Below, piece by piece: positions 36,861-45,597 of a stretch of 64,000 nucleotides of DNA. Under the pieces are notes generated by a model. The model did not search any database, had not been told where the DNA came from, and was given only the letters and a program-made list of their open reading frames with translations. Source of the stretch: Paenibacillus wynnii (lineage in GTDB: Bacteria > Bacillota > Bacilli > Paenibacillales > Paenibacillaceae); contig NZ_JQCR01000001.1 of NCBI RefSeq assembly GCF_000757885.1, positions 124,001-188,000 of the forward strand, read 5' to 3'. Position 1 is the stretch's first letter. Every line of letters begins with the position of its first letter. The position numbers and the translations under genes are program-made.

Positions 36861-37853
36861 TTACCATAGGCTGGCTTTGCCCATCCGGCGTGCGATGGTA
36901 TTGGCAATATACAACAGAAGTACACTTAATACAGATTTGAGCAGCCCGGCTGCAGTTGCGTAAGAATAACGTTGATTCAGAATCCCCATTTGGTAGACAT
37001 AAGTATCAACAGTCTGCGCATATGGAAGCAAAATGCCATTGTTCAGGTTTTTGGTAAGGAGCAGGATGTCCTCAAAGCCGGCATTCAGAATATTCCCCAC
37101 ACCAAGCAGCAGGAAAATGGTGATTACCGCCGACATGCTCGGTAACGTAATCGTAAAGATTTGTTTAAACCGGCTAGCACCGTCTATGGATGCCGCTTCG
37201 TATAAAGCAGGATCGATACCGGCAATTGCGGCTAAGTAGACAATGGAGCCAAATCCAATCTCTTTCCATACACCCACGGATACCAAGATACCCCAGAAAT
37301 ATTCGGGAATAGAAAGCCAGTTAATCGGTTCCTCAATCAAAGTGGACTTCATGAGCACTTCATTCACCGTTCCGTTGTCCACAGCCAGCATGGAGAAGAC
37401 CAACCCTGAAACGACAACCCACGAGATAAAGTGCGGAATATAAGTAATCGTCTGCACTACACGCTTGAACAGCATATTTTTCACTTCATTCAGCAACAGC
37501 GCAAGAATAATCGGTGCGGGGAAACCGAAGGCAAGTTTCAGTAGACTGATGCACAGCGTATTCCTGACGATGCTCCAAAACTCCGGTGATTCGAAAAACA
37601 TGCGAAAATGTAAAGTCCCTACCCACGGGCTGGCCTTAAATCCTTCAAACAGGTTGTATTCCTTAAAAGCCATCATTACGCCCCACATGGGAATGTAGCT
37701 AAAGATTAAGAGAAATGCAATGGCAGGAAGAATCATAAGTTGATAGTCCCACTGGCGGGCAAACTGGCTCCAAACTCCTTTTCCCTGGGGCTTGCTGCTC
37801 AAGGGCCGATAGGTCTTGGCCGGCAAACCCCCGGGTATCATTTCTTGTTTCAT
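36861..37853 (-). CDS. Carbohydrate ABC transporter permease (UgpA/LplB type)
   Basis: A 330-residue permease with a cytoplasmic N-terminus of about 30 residues, six membrane segments and the EAA loop in ALYEAASIDGASRFKQIFTITLPSM. It heads the transporter and regulator genes on this strand and has a paired AACG element in front. The ribosome site is weak (GGTGATG). Confidence 0.9.
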   Translation of the reverse strand: MKQEMIPGGLPAKTYRPLSSKPQGKGVWSQFARQWDYQLMILPAIAFLLIFSYIPMWGVMMAFKEYNLFEGFKASPWVGTLHFRMFFESPEFWSIVRNTLCISLLKLAFGFPAPIILALLLNEVKNMLFKRVVQTITYIPHFISWVVVSGLVFSMLAVDNGTVNEVLMKSTLIEEPINWLSIPEYFWGILVSVGVWKEIGFGSIVYLAAIAGIDPALYEAASIDGASRFKQIFTITLPSMSAVITIFLLLGVGNILNAGFEDILLLTKNLNNGILLPYAQTVDTYVYQMGILNQRYSYATAAGLLKSVLSVLLLYIANTIARRMGKASLW

Positions 37854-37923
37854 AGCATCACCATTTCTTTGATTTGATGCTATTATCTTATCTCTATAGC
37901 AATAGTGATCTCTACGAGAAGAA

Positions 37924-37950
37924 TTAACGATTCATTTACAAAATCAACGG
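37924..37950 (-). promoter_or_regulatory. Putative glucan-locus operator, site 1 (before the transporter)
   Basis: AACG cores at 37926 and 37946, 20 bases apart, in TTAACGATTCA and ATCAACGG. It lies between the GH81 stop and the first permease gene. It shares AACGATTC, the following TTT and ACAAA with the site before GH16. Confidence 0.55.
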
Positions 37951-37953
37951 GGA

Positions 37954-40900
37954 TTAATAAACCAATAATTCCCACAAAGAATAACCGTATGGTGTGCCAC
38001 GTTCTGTTCCATTCACCTTCACATACCTTGCACTTACCGGCGTGAAGGTTAGGTCATCCAATTCACCGTTCCCGCTCGTAGTTGTGTAGACGGTAGTCCA
38101 GTTGGTGCCGTCTGTGGAGGTTTGGATCGTATACGACTTTGCGTACGCACCTTCCCAGTTCAGTTGGACACGGCTGACCGTTTGATTGGATCCAAGGTCC
38201 ACTTGAATCCAATGGGGATCACTAAAAGCGGATTCCCAGCGTGTGCCCAGATCACCGTCCACCGCACCTGACGCAGGTTGCTTAGGACCTTCAGAGGCGG
38301 TTACCGTCTTATTCAGAGCTAAGTTTACGGATGGCCCCGCAGTTAGTGTCTGCTGTACAGCAGCATCCGTGTAGCCAGTAGCCGATAGAGTGATTTCATA
38401 CGCCTTTGCAGTTGTGAACAGAGCAGGATTGAGTGTGATCTTACCGGCAGTCAAGGTATAATTCGCGCTGCTGACCGCCGTTCCGTCCACCTTTACCGTC
38501 TGAATTGCACTTCTCCACGCCGTATTGTCAAGAAAGCTTATTTCAATCGGCTGACCGAGGTTGTTTTGAGTAGAATCAGCGGTTAATGCAGGCGGCGAAA
38601 GCACAGCCGTTCCACTGCCGTATACCTCCATCTCCCATAACGAATAACCATATGGTGTGCCACGTAACGTACCATTCACCTTAACGTAACGCGCACTTAC
38701 CGGTGTGAAGCTGAGATCGTCAATAGCCCCGTCTCCGGTTGTCGTAGTGTATGCCGTTGTCCAGTTGGTGCCGTTTGTGGAGGTTTGGATCGTATATGCC
38801 TTTCCATAGGCTCCCTCCCAATTCAGAACGACCCGGCTGACCGTTTGATTCGATCCGAGATCCACCTGAATAAACTGAGAATCCGTGAAAGCAGACTCCC
38901 AACGTGTTCCCGGATCTCCATCCACCGCTAACGAAGCAGCTTGCTTCGGAGCCTCCGAGGCCGTTACCGTCTTATTCAATGCTAAATTAGTGCCTGTTTC
39001 TCCACTTCCGCCATCACCAGTGGTAACTTTCGTTGGGTCCACTTTCACAAGCTTTTTGGCTGCAACCACTGCCGAACCTGTTACACCCGCAGCATTGCGG
39101 AAAGTAACTGTAATTGCCGCATCAGTAGGGTTCCATATCATTGCCCGGTAAACGGAGCCCTTCTTGTACACCGTCGAGCTATAGCCGTCCGAAGCCCAAA
39201 TATCCGTGGTGCGCTGTCCCAAAGAGGCCATGCTGTGCACGAACCAATACGTATTGAATAATTCGTTCTGCTGCACTACGGTAGGATTCCACTTATCCAA
39301 TACAGCCTGCGGATCGAATAGAGCCTGAATTGGCCAGACAATATGGTACCAATCCTGTTCAGGCCCGCCGTTATCCGCTACGAAGCCGTTGTACAATGCA
39401 GCTGCTTTTGTTGTATCAAACCCGTAGCTCGTCAAATACTCTGCCGTAGGCAGCCAATGAATACCATACACGAATACCGGATTGCCATTGAAGAAAGTTC
39501 CAAAGAAGTTCGAGCTACCATAGACCTGGCCTGCGGTCTTATGGGTATAGCTTGGTAGCCAGTTATCCTGATCATAGTTGAACCAGTACTGCTGGATGGC
39601 TCTAAGTTCAGTAGTGAAGCCCATAATGGAAGTATCCCGATAGGAGGTGTTCCCGGTCAAAGTGCTCCACATATATTGACCTACCCAGCCAAATAGCGAT
39701 TCACCTGCTGCTTCTTGATTGTTGCCGCTGTCATTATCCGCATATCCGCCCGCCCATGAATGTCCTTCATAGGGATCGAAGTTGCGGAGGAATGGATACT
39801 GTGAATCGGTCTTCGAAGGATTGGCATAATCCCTAACTAACTGATCCACCATACCGCTGTATTTGTTCTTGAAATCATCATCATAGGATGCGAGAACCGC
39901 TGATGCGAATACATAGTAACCATAAGTAAAGTGATGATCTGTAATTCCGGAGTTTGCTCCGAATTCGCTGTTCTTGTAGATCAGCGTTCCCCAGTCGGAA
40001 TTATAATCGAAATAATAATCGGTTTCCCCCGGAGTATAGGTATACCAGTCCGAGAGGATGGTTTTCATTCTGGACAGGAATAGATTTTTATAGCTTTCAT
40101 TGCCGATTTGATCTGCAATCAATACGCCCATCGCCAGCGGATGCAGCTTCTTCCCCTGCCAGTAGGCGTCAGCCTTCATCAGATCTGTCGAAGTGTCCGT
40201 ATCCAGCTTTGCCAAATACTCAATCAACGTTTGGCGGGAGTAGGATGAATCACCGGGTTCAGTAAATTGAGGAACGATGCCATAAAACTTATCGACCGTT
40301 GTAAAGGAATTCCCTTCACTTATTTTCATGGTGCCACGTATGGATGGAAAAGAGTGCGCAGTCAGTGGAGTCGTCGTAATTTTCCATTGATGCGGCAACT
40401 GTGCCATAAGGGTCGTATTCGGAAAACCTGCACGTTTAAGTTCAGTGGTTACATTAAAGCTTGTCGTCACATTGGATGAGGCTTCATTAAAGGTATAAGC
40501 CACTTTCGTATCTGTGATAAAAGCATAACCGTGCTGATAAAAGTAATTCAGGTTCGCTGCTGCTGGAAGTGCAGCTAGTGATAAATAGTTCTGTCCTCCC
40601 CCAAGTTGGATTTTGAGCTTGGAGCCCACTTTCTTGAAGGTGGTGCCGGACGGAGCAAACAGGCCATAGGATCTAGTAACCATGGTGGGCGTTGGAGCTC
40701 CATTTGAATTCGTTACTTCAATGCCGATATGATCGGCTGTAATCGTCGAGCCGTCTGCTGTCAGAACTGTATTGTTACTATCATCAAAAAATCTGGCTGT
40801 GGCGGGTAAATACACTTCAGGACTGGTTGGATCGCTGAACTGCGAGAAGAGATACGGAGAACCCTTAGTAAATGTCGTCTTCATCTTCTCGGTCGCTCCA

Positions 40901-42255
40901 TCACTTAAGACGGCAACAGCAGACCAATCCCCGTATCCGGTAATCCGATTAGACATGCTGGAGGTGTTAATATTACTTGCCATCAGGAACAAGTCGGAAC
41001 TTCCTCCCGCTTCCTGCGCCTTGCCGTCAGCACTTAAATAACCGGCGCCGGGATTTAGAACTCCTAGTCCCTGTTTGGTATATTTCGATTTAAGCGGAAG
41101 CGATATAATTCCGTTTCCTAATTTATTGATCATAATGGATTGCCACCAATCGTTCGAAGGCAGTGGCGTAGTTAATGAATCTGATTTATACAGCGGATAT
41201 TTAGGCTGTGGAACTGATAGATCATTTGCAGCGTAGCTGCCTTGGCCTACAGCTACAGTAGAAAGTACAGGGAGATTAGGGATGCTGTAGGACGGCTTAG
41301 CATCGCCTGTTACATAATCGTAGGCTTGAATCTCAAAGATGGAATAGCCGAAGGAAGTTGCTCTGCTGATGCCGTTCATCCGTAAATATCGACCGGTTGC
41401 GTATACGGGAAGGTTAAGCGTACCTCCTTCACCATGGAGTTCCCTGTAAACAGTTGTCCAAGCTGTGCCGTCATTGGATACCTGAATATCATAGGTTCTT
41501 CCTGCAGCAGCTTCCCATTGAATCACAATCCGGCCCAGCGTTCGGACACTTCCGAGGTCAACTCTGATCCACTGATTGTCTGTTGGATTCGAGGACCAGC
41601 GTGTCGTTGGGTTGCCGTCAACGGCTAGCTGCGGCACCGTGGAGCCTACCGGTAAATAATCAGATTGCTCGTAGGATGAAGCCGCAACCGGCCGATTCAG
41701 TGCAACATTCGGTCCGAGTACAACGGGTGGCGGATTCACGCCTCCTGTTCCGTATACTTCGAACTCAAAGAGTGAAATGCCGTATTGGGACAAATTCCGT
41801 ACCGTAGAATATAACCTTATATATCTTCCTGTTCCGCTGAGAGTAATGTCATCTACACCACCATCTCCTGCAGCTGTCGTATAAATGTCCGTCCAATTCA
41901 ATTCATTGTCAGATGTCTGGATTTTGTAGGACTTGGAATAGGCACCCTCCCAACGGAGTACAACGCGGTCTACTGCAGCAGAGGCTCCTAAGTCTACATA
42001 GAACCAGTTGGGGTCTGATCCCCAAGCACTGCTCCAGCGGGATGTTGTGTTGCCGTCTACCGCCAAATCAGGTGTGTTGTTGCCCTCAGAACCTGATGCA
42101 TAGGCGGGCCGATCCATAGAAAGCAGATAGGAGCTTGCTGCATTTACCCGGCTAATGGGTGTAATCTGTACCAGACAAATCAGCATCGTAAAAATTACAA
42201 AAACAATGAAAACCCTAGCTAACTCTTTACTTTTGTTCATCCTTGAATGTGTCAT
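37954..42255 (-). CDS. Secreted multidomain GH81 endo-beta-1,3-glucanase
   Basis: A 1433-residue exported enzyme. Signal peptide (cleavage near residue 40, VNAAS), two F5/8-type C (discoidin) domains (about 44-170 and 180-320), and a GH81 catalytic domain (about 340-1070). In the catalytic domain, PSNDWWQS, the DHHFTYGYYVF block and NNQEAAGESLFGW (two Glu four residues apart near 848-852) fit the GH81 active site. Then come an F5/8-type C domain (from about 1090), an Ig-like, DUF1533-type domain (about 1210-1295) and a last F5/8-type C domain (1310-1433). There is no SLH domain, so it is probably released or bound to substrate through the discoidin modules. AGGAGG stands 10 bases before the ATG. 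Confidence 0.92.
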   Translation of the reverse strand: MTHSRMNKSKELARVFIVFVIFTMLICLVQITPISRVNAASSYLLSMDRPAYASGSEGNNTPDLAVDGNTTSRWSSAWGSDPNWFYVDLGASAAVDRVVLRWEGAYSKSYKIQTSDNELNWTDIYTTAAGDGGVDDITLSGTGRYIRLYSTVRNLSQYGISLFEFEVYGTGGVNPPPVVLGPNVALNRPVAASSYEQSDYLPVGSTVPQLAVDGNPTTRWSSNPTDNQWIRVDLGSVRTLGRIVIQWEAAAGRTYDIQVSNDGTAWTTVYRELHGEGGTLNLPVYATGRYLRMNGISRATSFGYSIFEIQAYDYVTGDAKPSYSIPNLPVLSTVAVGQGSYAANDLSVPQPKYPLYKSDSLTTPLPSNDWWQSIMINKLGNGIISLPLKSKYTKQGLGVLNPGAGYLSADGKAQEAGGSSDLFLMASNINTSSMSNRITGYGDWSAVAVLSDGATEKMKTTFTKGSPYLFSQFSDPTSPEVYLPATARFFDDSNNTVLTADGSTITADHIGIEVTNSNGAPTPTMVTRSYGLFAPSGTTFKKVGSKLKIQLGGGQNYLSLAALPAAANLNYFYQHGYAFITDTKVAYTFNEASSNVTTSFNVTTELKRAGFPNTTLMAQLPHQWKITTTPLTAHSFPSIRGTMKISEGNSFTTVDKFYGIVPQFTEPGDSSYSRQTLIEYLAKLDTDTSTDLMKADAYWQGKKLHPLAMGVLIADQIGNESYKNLFLSRMKTILSDWYTYTPGETDYYFDYNSDWGTLIYKNSEFGANSGITDHHFTYGYYVFASAVLASYDDDFKNKYSGMVDQLVRDYANPSKTDSQYPFLRNFDPYEGHSWAGGYADNDSGNNQEAAGESLFGWVGQYMWSTLTGNTSYRDTSIMGFTTELRAIQQYWFNYDQDNWLPSYTHKTAGQVYGSSNFFGTFFNGNPVFVYGIHWLPTAEYLTSYGFDTTKAAALYNGFVADNGGPEQDWYHIVWPIQALFDPQAVLDKWNPTVVQQNELFNTYWFVHSMASLGQRTTDIWASDGYSSTVYKKGSVYRAMIWNPTDAAITVTFRNAAGVTGSAVVAAKKLVKVDPTKVTTGDGGSGETGTNLALNKTVTASEAPKQAASLAVDGDPGTRWESAFTDSQFIQVDLGSNQTVSRVVLNWEGAYGKAYTIQTSTNGTNWTTAYTTTTGDGAIDDLSFTPVSARYVKVNGTLRGTPYGYSLWEMEVYGSGTAVLSPPALTADSTQNNLGQPIEISFLDNTAWRSAIQTVKVDGTAVSSANYTLTAGKITLNPALFTTAKAYEITLSATGYTDAAVQQTLTAGPSVNLALNKTVTASEGPKQPASGAVDGDLGTRWESAFSDPHWIQVDLGSNQTVSRVQLNWEGAYAKSYTIQTSTDGTNWTTVYTTTSGNGELDDLTFTPVSARYVKVNGTERGTPYGYSLWELLVY
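37957..38995 (-). repeat. Near-identical duplicated discoidin modules in the GH81 gene
   Basis: The DNA for the third and fourth F5/8-type C domains (about 38615-38995 and 37957-38335) is very similar over roughly 370 bases. The protein blocks NLALNKTVTASE, QASLAVDGDPGTRWESAF versus SGAVDGDLGTRWESAF, LGSNQTVSRV and TERGTPYGYSLWE show this. The first two discoidin domains are much more diverged. A recent tandem module duplication is the simplest reading. Confidence 0.7.
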
Positions 42256-42306
42256 TTACCTTAATCCTCCTTTAGATTCTTAACGCTAAAAGCCTTAAAA
42301 ACGCCT

Positions 42307-42323
42307 GAAAACAGCGCTTTCAT
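42307..42323 (-). promoter_or_regulatory. Cre-like site before the GH81 glucanase
   Basis: ATGAAAGCGCTGTTTTC on the minus strand matches the cre consensus except for one position near the 3' end. It lies about 52-68 bases before the start codon. Confidence 0.5.
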
Positions 42324-42367
42324 AATGGCATTCCTTAGATTAACTTTTTATGTATCCACTTACAATT

Positions 42368-42401
42368 AGACAAATCAACGATTTCATGCAGGAATAAACG
42401 A
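42368..42401 (-). promoter_or_regulatory. Putative glucan-locus operator, site 3 (before GH81)
   Basis: AACG cores at 42377 and 42397, again 20 bases apart, in AAATCAACGATTT and AATAAACGAA. The rest of the 42256-42604 spacer holds the promoter, a cre-like site and the uvrC terminator; no gene is seen. Confidence 0.55.
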
Positions 42402-42542
42402 ACTTCGAACTTCTCTTAAGCTGCTCTTCAGTTCAGACCGACTAATCTGCTGCTGCACTATCCCACTTCTCAAGTGCTCTACTCCATCTCACCAAACTTC
42501 CGCTCTTTCCCACCCACCAATTTTTGCAATGATCCCCAACTC

Positions 42543-42568
42543 AAAAAAAGCCAACCGTAAGGGTTGGC
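42543..42568 (-). terminator. Terminator of uvrC
   Basis: GCCAACC and GGTTGGC pair around CTTAC and are followed on the minus strand by TTTTTTT, about 37 bases after the uvrC stop. Confidence 0.85.
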
Positions 42569-42604
42569 CATCTATAGTACTAAAGAGTATGAGTCATAAC
42601 CTGA

Positions 42605-44563
42605 TCACACCGGCTCCTCATCCTTCAATGCCTCAAGAATTTGCCGAGCCAGCTTGTCACCGATGGAAAGAGGACGGAAATCCTCAATTCCGGCTTCTTT
42701 AATTTTTTTGAGGGAGCCGAAATGCTTAAGCAGCAGCTTACGCCGCTTCTCTCCAATTCCGGGTATAGAGTCCAGCTTGGATGTAATCATGGACTTCCCA
42801 CGCTGCTCCCGATGAAAGGTAATAGCAAATCTGTGAACTTCATCCTGAATGCGCTGCAGCAGATAGAACTCCTGACTGTCTCGCGCCAGTACTACCGGCT
42901 CCGGGGGATCGCCTACCAGAAGCTGAGCCGTCTTATGCTTAACATCCTTGACGAGGCCGCAAACCGGAATAAACAGCCCCAGTTCATTCTCCAAGATATC
43001 AATTGCTGCAGAAATCTGTCCTTTTCCTCCGTCGACTACAATGAGATCCGGCATTGGCAAATCCTCTTTCAACACCCGTTCATAGCGGCGGCGAATGACT
43101 TCTCGCATCGTCTCATAATCATCAGGTCCTTTTACAGTTCGGACCTTATATTTACGATATTCTTTCCTTGCTGGCTTACCATCTATAAATACAACCATGG
43201 CTGATACAGGATTCGTTCCCTGAATGTTCGAGTTATCGAACGCTTCAATTCGACTTAGCGATTCAAGTCCAAGGCTCTGCCCAAGTCCAAGTGCAGCCCC
43301 GGAAGTGCGTTCCTCATCCCGTTCAATAAGTCTGAATTTCTCATCCAGAGCCACACGCCCATTCTGACAAGCCATCCCCACCATTTGCTTCTTGAGCCCG
43401 CGCTGAGGAACAAGAACCTTAACCCCAAGCCATTCCTGTAAGGCCGCTGCACCGCCGAATGCATCCACGATTCCGGCAGCGGCGGCTTTTTCTGCCGCAG
43501 CCGCACGTTCGGCGGCCTCCTCCGGTGATTCCTGCAGTTCTTCCGTACCTATAGCATCTTTTATCGAAACGTTCACTTCTACTTTTTCATCAGCCTTCAG
43601 TTCATTCACTAATCCGCTTTCGGGCAGGAAGTCTGGCAGCAATATCTCCTGCGGCACCGCTGGATTGTCGCTATAATACTGGGTTACATAAGACATAAAA
43701 TCACTGTAAGCCTCTCCATAGAAAGGAAAGGCGGAGGAGTGGCGTTGAATCATTTTCCCCTGTCTCATATAGAGAATTTGCACACACATCCAGCCCTTGT
43801 CCACCGCATAGCCGAATACATCACGATCCTTCGTATCAGGCGTGTTGATGTTCTGCTTCTCCATCAAGGCTTCAATATGGAGAATTTGATCCCGCAGCTC
43901 TTTTGCCCGTTCGAAATAAAGTTCTTCTGCCGCTTCCTGCATTTTCTTCTGCAGATCCTTCTTAATCGCGTCATGACCACCGCTTAGAAAGGCAGCTATA
44001 CTCTGGGTGATTTCCTCATACGAAGATTTAGGAACCTTCTTCTCACAGGGAGCCAGACATTGCCCCATATGATAATAAAGGCATACCTCCTTCGGCATAA
44101 CCCCGCATTTGCGGAGTGGATACATCCGGTCAAGCAGCTTCTTAGTCTGGTGAGCCGCATAGGCATTCGGATACGGGCCGAAATACTTTGCTTTATCCTT
44201 AATCACACGGCGCGTTACTTCCAGGCGCGGATGTGCTTCATTCGTTATTTTAATATAAGGAAATGTCTTATCATCCTTCAACTGCACGTTATAGCGCGGC
44301 ATATGCTTCTTAATCAGGTTGCATTCAAGAATAAGTGCTTCCATATTGCTGGCTGTAACGATGTATTCAAAATCACGGATATCAGCGACAAGCCGCTGAG
44401 TTTTACCATTATGGCTGCCCGTAAAATAGGAACGGACCCGGTTCTTGAGCACCTTGGCTTTGCCTACATATATAATAGTGCCTTCTTCATTCTTCATCAG
44501 ATAACATCCGGCCAAATCGGGCAAAAGTGCCAGCTTATTGCGGATATTGTCCATATAGTCCAA
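42605..44563 (-). CDS. uvrC: Excinuclease ABC subunit C
   Basis: A 652-residue UvrC, the nuclease that cuts both sides of a DNA lesion in nucleotide excision repair. The GIY-YIG domain is at residues 15-95 ([24 protein letters not shown]), with the cysteine cluster [21 protein letters not shown], a UvrB-binding UVR region (about 205-240), the RNase H-like domain ([18 protein letters not shown]) and C-terminal helix-hairpin-helix motifs ([18 protein letters not shown]). The start appears to be TTG (44563), 8 bases after AGGAGG; the ATG three codons later is too far from it. trxA lies upstream, as in Bacillus. Confidence 0.96.
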   Translation of the reverse strand: MDYMDNIRNKLALLPDLAGCYLMKNEEGTIIYVGKAKVLKNRVRSYFTGSHNGKTQRLVADIRDFEYIVTASNMEALILECNLIKKHMPRYNVQLKDDKTFPYIKITNEAHPRLEVTRRVIKDKAKYFGPYPNAYAAHQTKKLLDRMYPLRKCGVMPKEVCLYYHMGQCLAPCEKKVPKSSYEEITQSIAAFLSGGHDAIKKDLQKKMQEAAEELYFERAKELRDQILHIEALMEKQNINTPDTKDRDVFGYAVDKGWMCVQILYMRQGKMIQRHSSAFPFYGEAYSDFMSYVTQYYSDNPAVPQEILLPDFLPESGLVNELKADEKVEVNVSIKDAIGTEELQESPEEAAERAAAAEKAAAAGIVDAFGGAAALQEWLGVKVLVPQRGLKKQMVGMACQNGRVALDEKFRLIERDEERTSGAALGLGQSLGLESLSRIEAFDNSNIQGTNPVSAMVVFIDGKPARKEYRKYKVRTVKGPDDYETMREVIRRRYERVLKEDLPMPDLIVVDGGKGQISAAIDILENELGLFIPVCGLVKDVKHKTAQLLVGDPPEPVVLARDSQEFYLLQRIQDEVHRFAITFHREQRGKSMITSKLDSIPGIGEKRRKLLLKHFGSLKKIKEAGIEDFRPLSIGDKLARQILEALKDEEPV

Positions 44564-44624
44564 TTGATTCCCCTCCTAGACCAGCGGATCCCCCTGTGTA
44601 TCACTCTTCACTCAAGTGATAGCG

Positions 44625-44661
44625 CACAAAGCGCCTTCGGAAGGAACCGAAGGCGCTTGTG
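44625..44661 (-). terminator. Long hairpin between trxA and uvrC
   Basis: CACAAAGCGCCTTCGG and CCGAAGGCGCTTGTG form a stem of about 15 bp around AAGGAA. No T-run follows, so it may slow or partly end trxA transcription, or protect its 3' end. Confidence 0.5.
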
Positions 44662-44696
44662 TGACTGGGTCGAAGACCCGAACAGTAGCTTGACAA

Positions 44697-45014
44697 TTAT
44701 TGGTGTTTAGCGATGATATTCTTCAAGGATTCTTTGGAGTTCAGTCCCACTACTTTATCAACGGGTTGACCGTCTTTAAAGAAGATAAGTGTAGGAATAC
44801 TCATAACGCCGAAGCGGGATGCCGTTTCCGGATTCTCATCCACATTCAACTTTGCAATTTTCACATCGTCTCCAAGATCTGCGGACAACTCTTCCAGGAT
44901 CGGAGCAAGCATCTTACAAGGGCCGCACCATGGAGCCCAGAAATCAACTACTACAGTACCTTGACCTTCCACATCGTTGCTGAAGGATTGATCAGACACG
45001 TTCACAATAGCCAT
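44697..45014 (-). CDS. trxA: Thioredoxin
   Basis: A 105-residue thioredoxin, full length, with the active site WAPWCGPCKM (Cys-Gly-Pro-Cys, about residues 27-36) and the cis-Pro in MSIPTLIFF. It is a general cytosolic disulfide reductase kept reduced by thioredoxin reductase. AAGGAGG precedes the ATG. It has its own promoter region upstream, and uvrC follows. Confidence 0.97.
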   Translation of the reverse strand: MAIVNVSDQSFSNDVEGQGTVVVDFWAPWCGPCKMLAPILEELSADLGDDVKIAKLNVDENPETASRFGVMSIPTLIFFKDGQPVDKVVGLNSKESLKNIIAKHQ

Positions 45015-45364
45015 GATAGTGTTCCTCCTTAAGTTTTGCGAAGCAGTTTCGACAATCTAAGTGTTAGCTTATGTCCGTCGTTTGCTTCGTAATTGTAGTG
45101 TATAAAATGTTTCATGTAATATGATAACCAATTTACCATTTACCGACACGCTTTCAGTATAACATATTTTATTCGCATATGTGAAATATCACATACAATT
45201 ATTTTGTACACCATCTATCTCATCCCGGATCAGGAATTCCTTTACAACCTCTGCCTGATTTCGGTATACTTGAGGAAAGCGCATTAATTGTCAATGACTT
45301 AATTCACACATGTGAAATACACCTTAATAATGCAGGGAATTGTACCTGCAAGGAGGCAGAAACT
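45015..45364. promoter_or_regulatory. trxA / small-gene divergent promoter region
   Basis: There is no gene in the spacer apart from leaders. For trxA, TTCACA and TATACT stand 18 bases apart on the minus strand (about 45154-45189). The -35 lies inside the palindrome ATGTGA-AATA-TCACAT (45179-45194). For the rightward gene, TTCACA (45303) with TAATAA 16 bases on is a candidate promoter, inside TTCACA-CA-TGTGAA. Confidence 0.4.
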
Positions 45365-45523
45365 ATGGATGTCAACCCACGCGCAAGCGACCCTCGGGAG
45401 CACATTAATGAAGAGCCACGTAACGACTTAGGTGATTTGATGAACGGATTTTTCGGCATGACTGCTTTTATGTCGGTGTTATTTTTCGGAATGGTCATTG
45501 TTAAATTTATTTTTTTGGAGTAG
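45365..45523 (+). CDS. Small single-pass membrane protein (YqzM-like)
   Basis: A 52-residue protein with a charged N-terminal half (PRASDPREHINEEP) and one hydrophobic segment at the C-terminus (MTAFMSVLFFGMVIVKFIF). AAGGAGG stands 7 bases before the ATG, and a terminator follows directly. The layout (an N-terminal NDL.. segment, then a phenylalanine-rich helix) resembles the small YqzM family of Bacillus; this is a guess from general layout. Function unknown. Confidence 0.7.
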   Translation: MDVNPRASDPREHINEEPRNDLGDLMNGFFGMTAFMSVLFFGMVIVKFIFLE

Positions 45524-45530
45524 AACAACG

Positions 45531-45567
45531 AAAATCCGATTCTTCCCCACGAAGAAATCGGATTTTT
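45531..45567. terminator. Bidirectional terminator between small gene and dnaI
   Basis: AAAATCCGATT and AATCGGATTTTT form an 11-bp stem with A-run and T-run on opposite sides. It serves the small membrane gene and dnaI, which converge here. Confidence 0.85.
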
Positions 45568-45597
45568 GCTGTTTATATATTTTATAATTTCAATTTC

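Noticed and set aside
44060-44710. 216-codon open frame on the plus strand
   Set aside because: Antisense to uvrC; no ribosome site.
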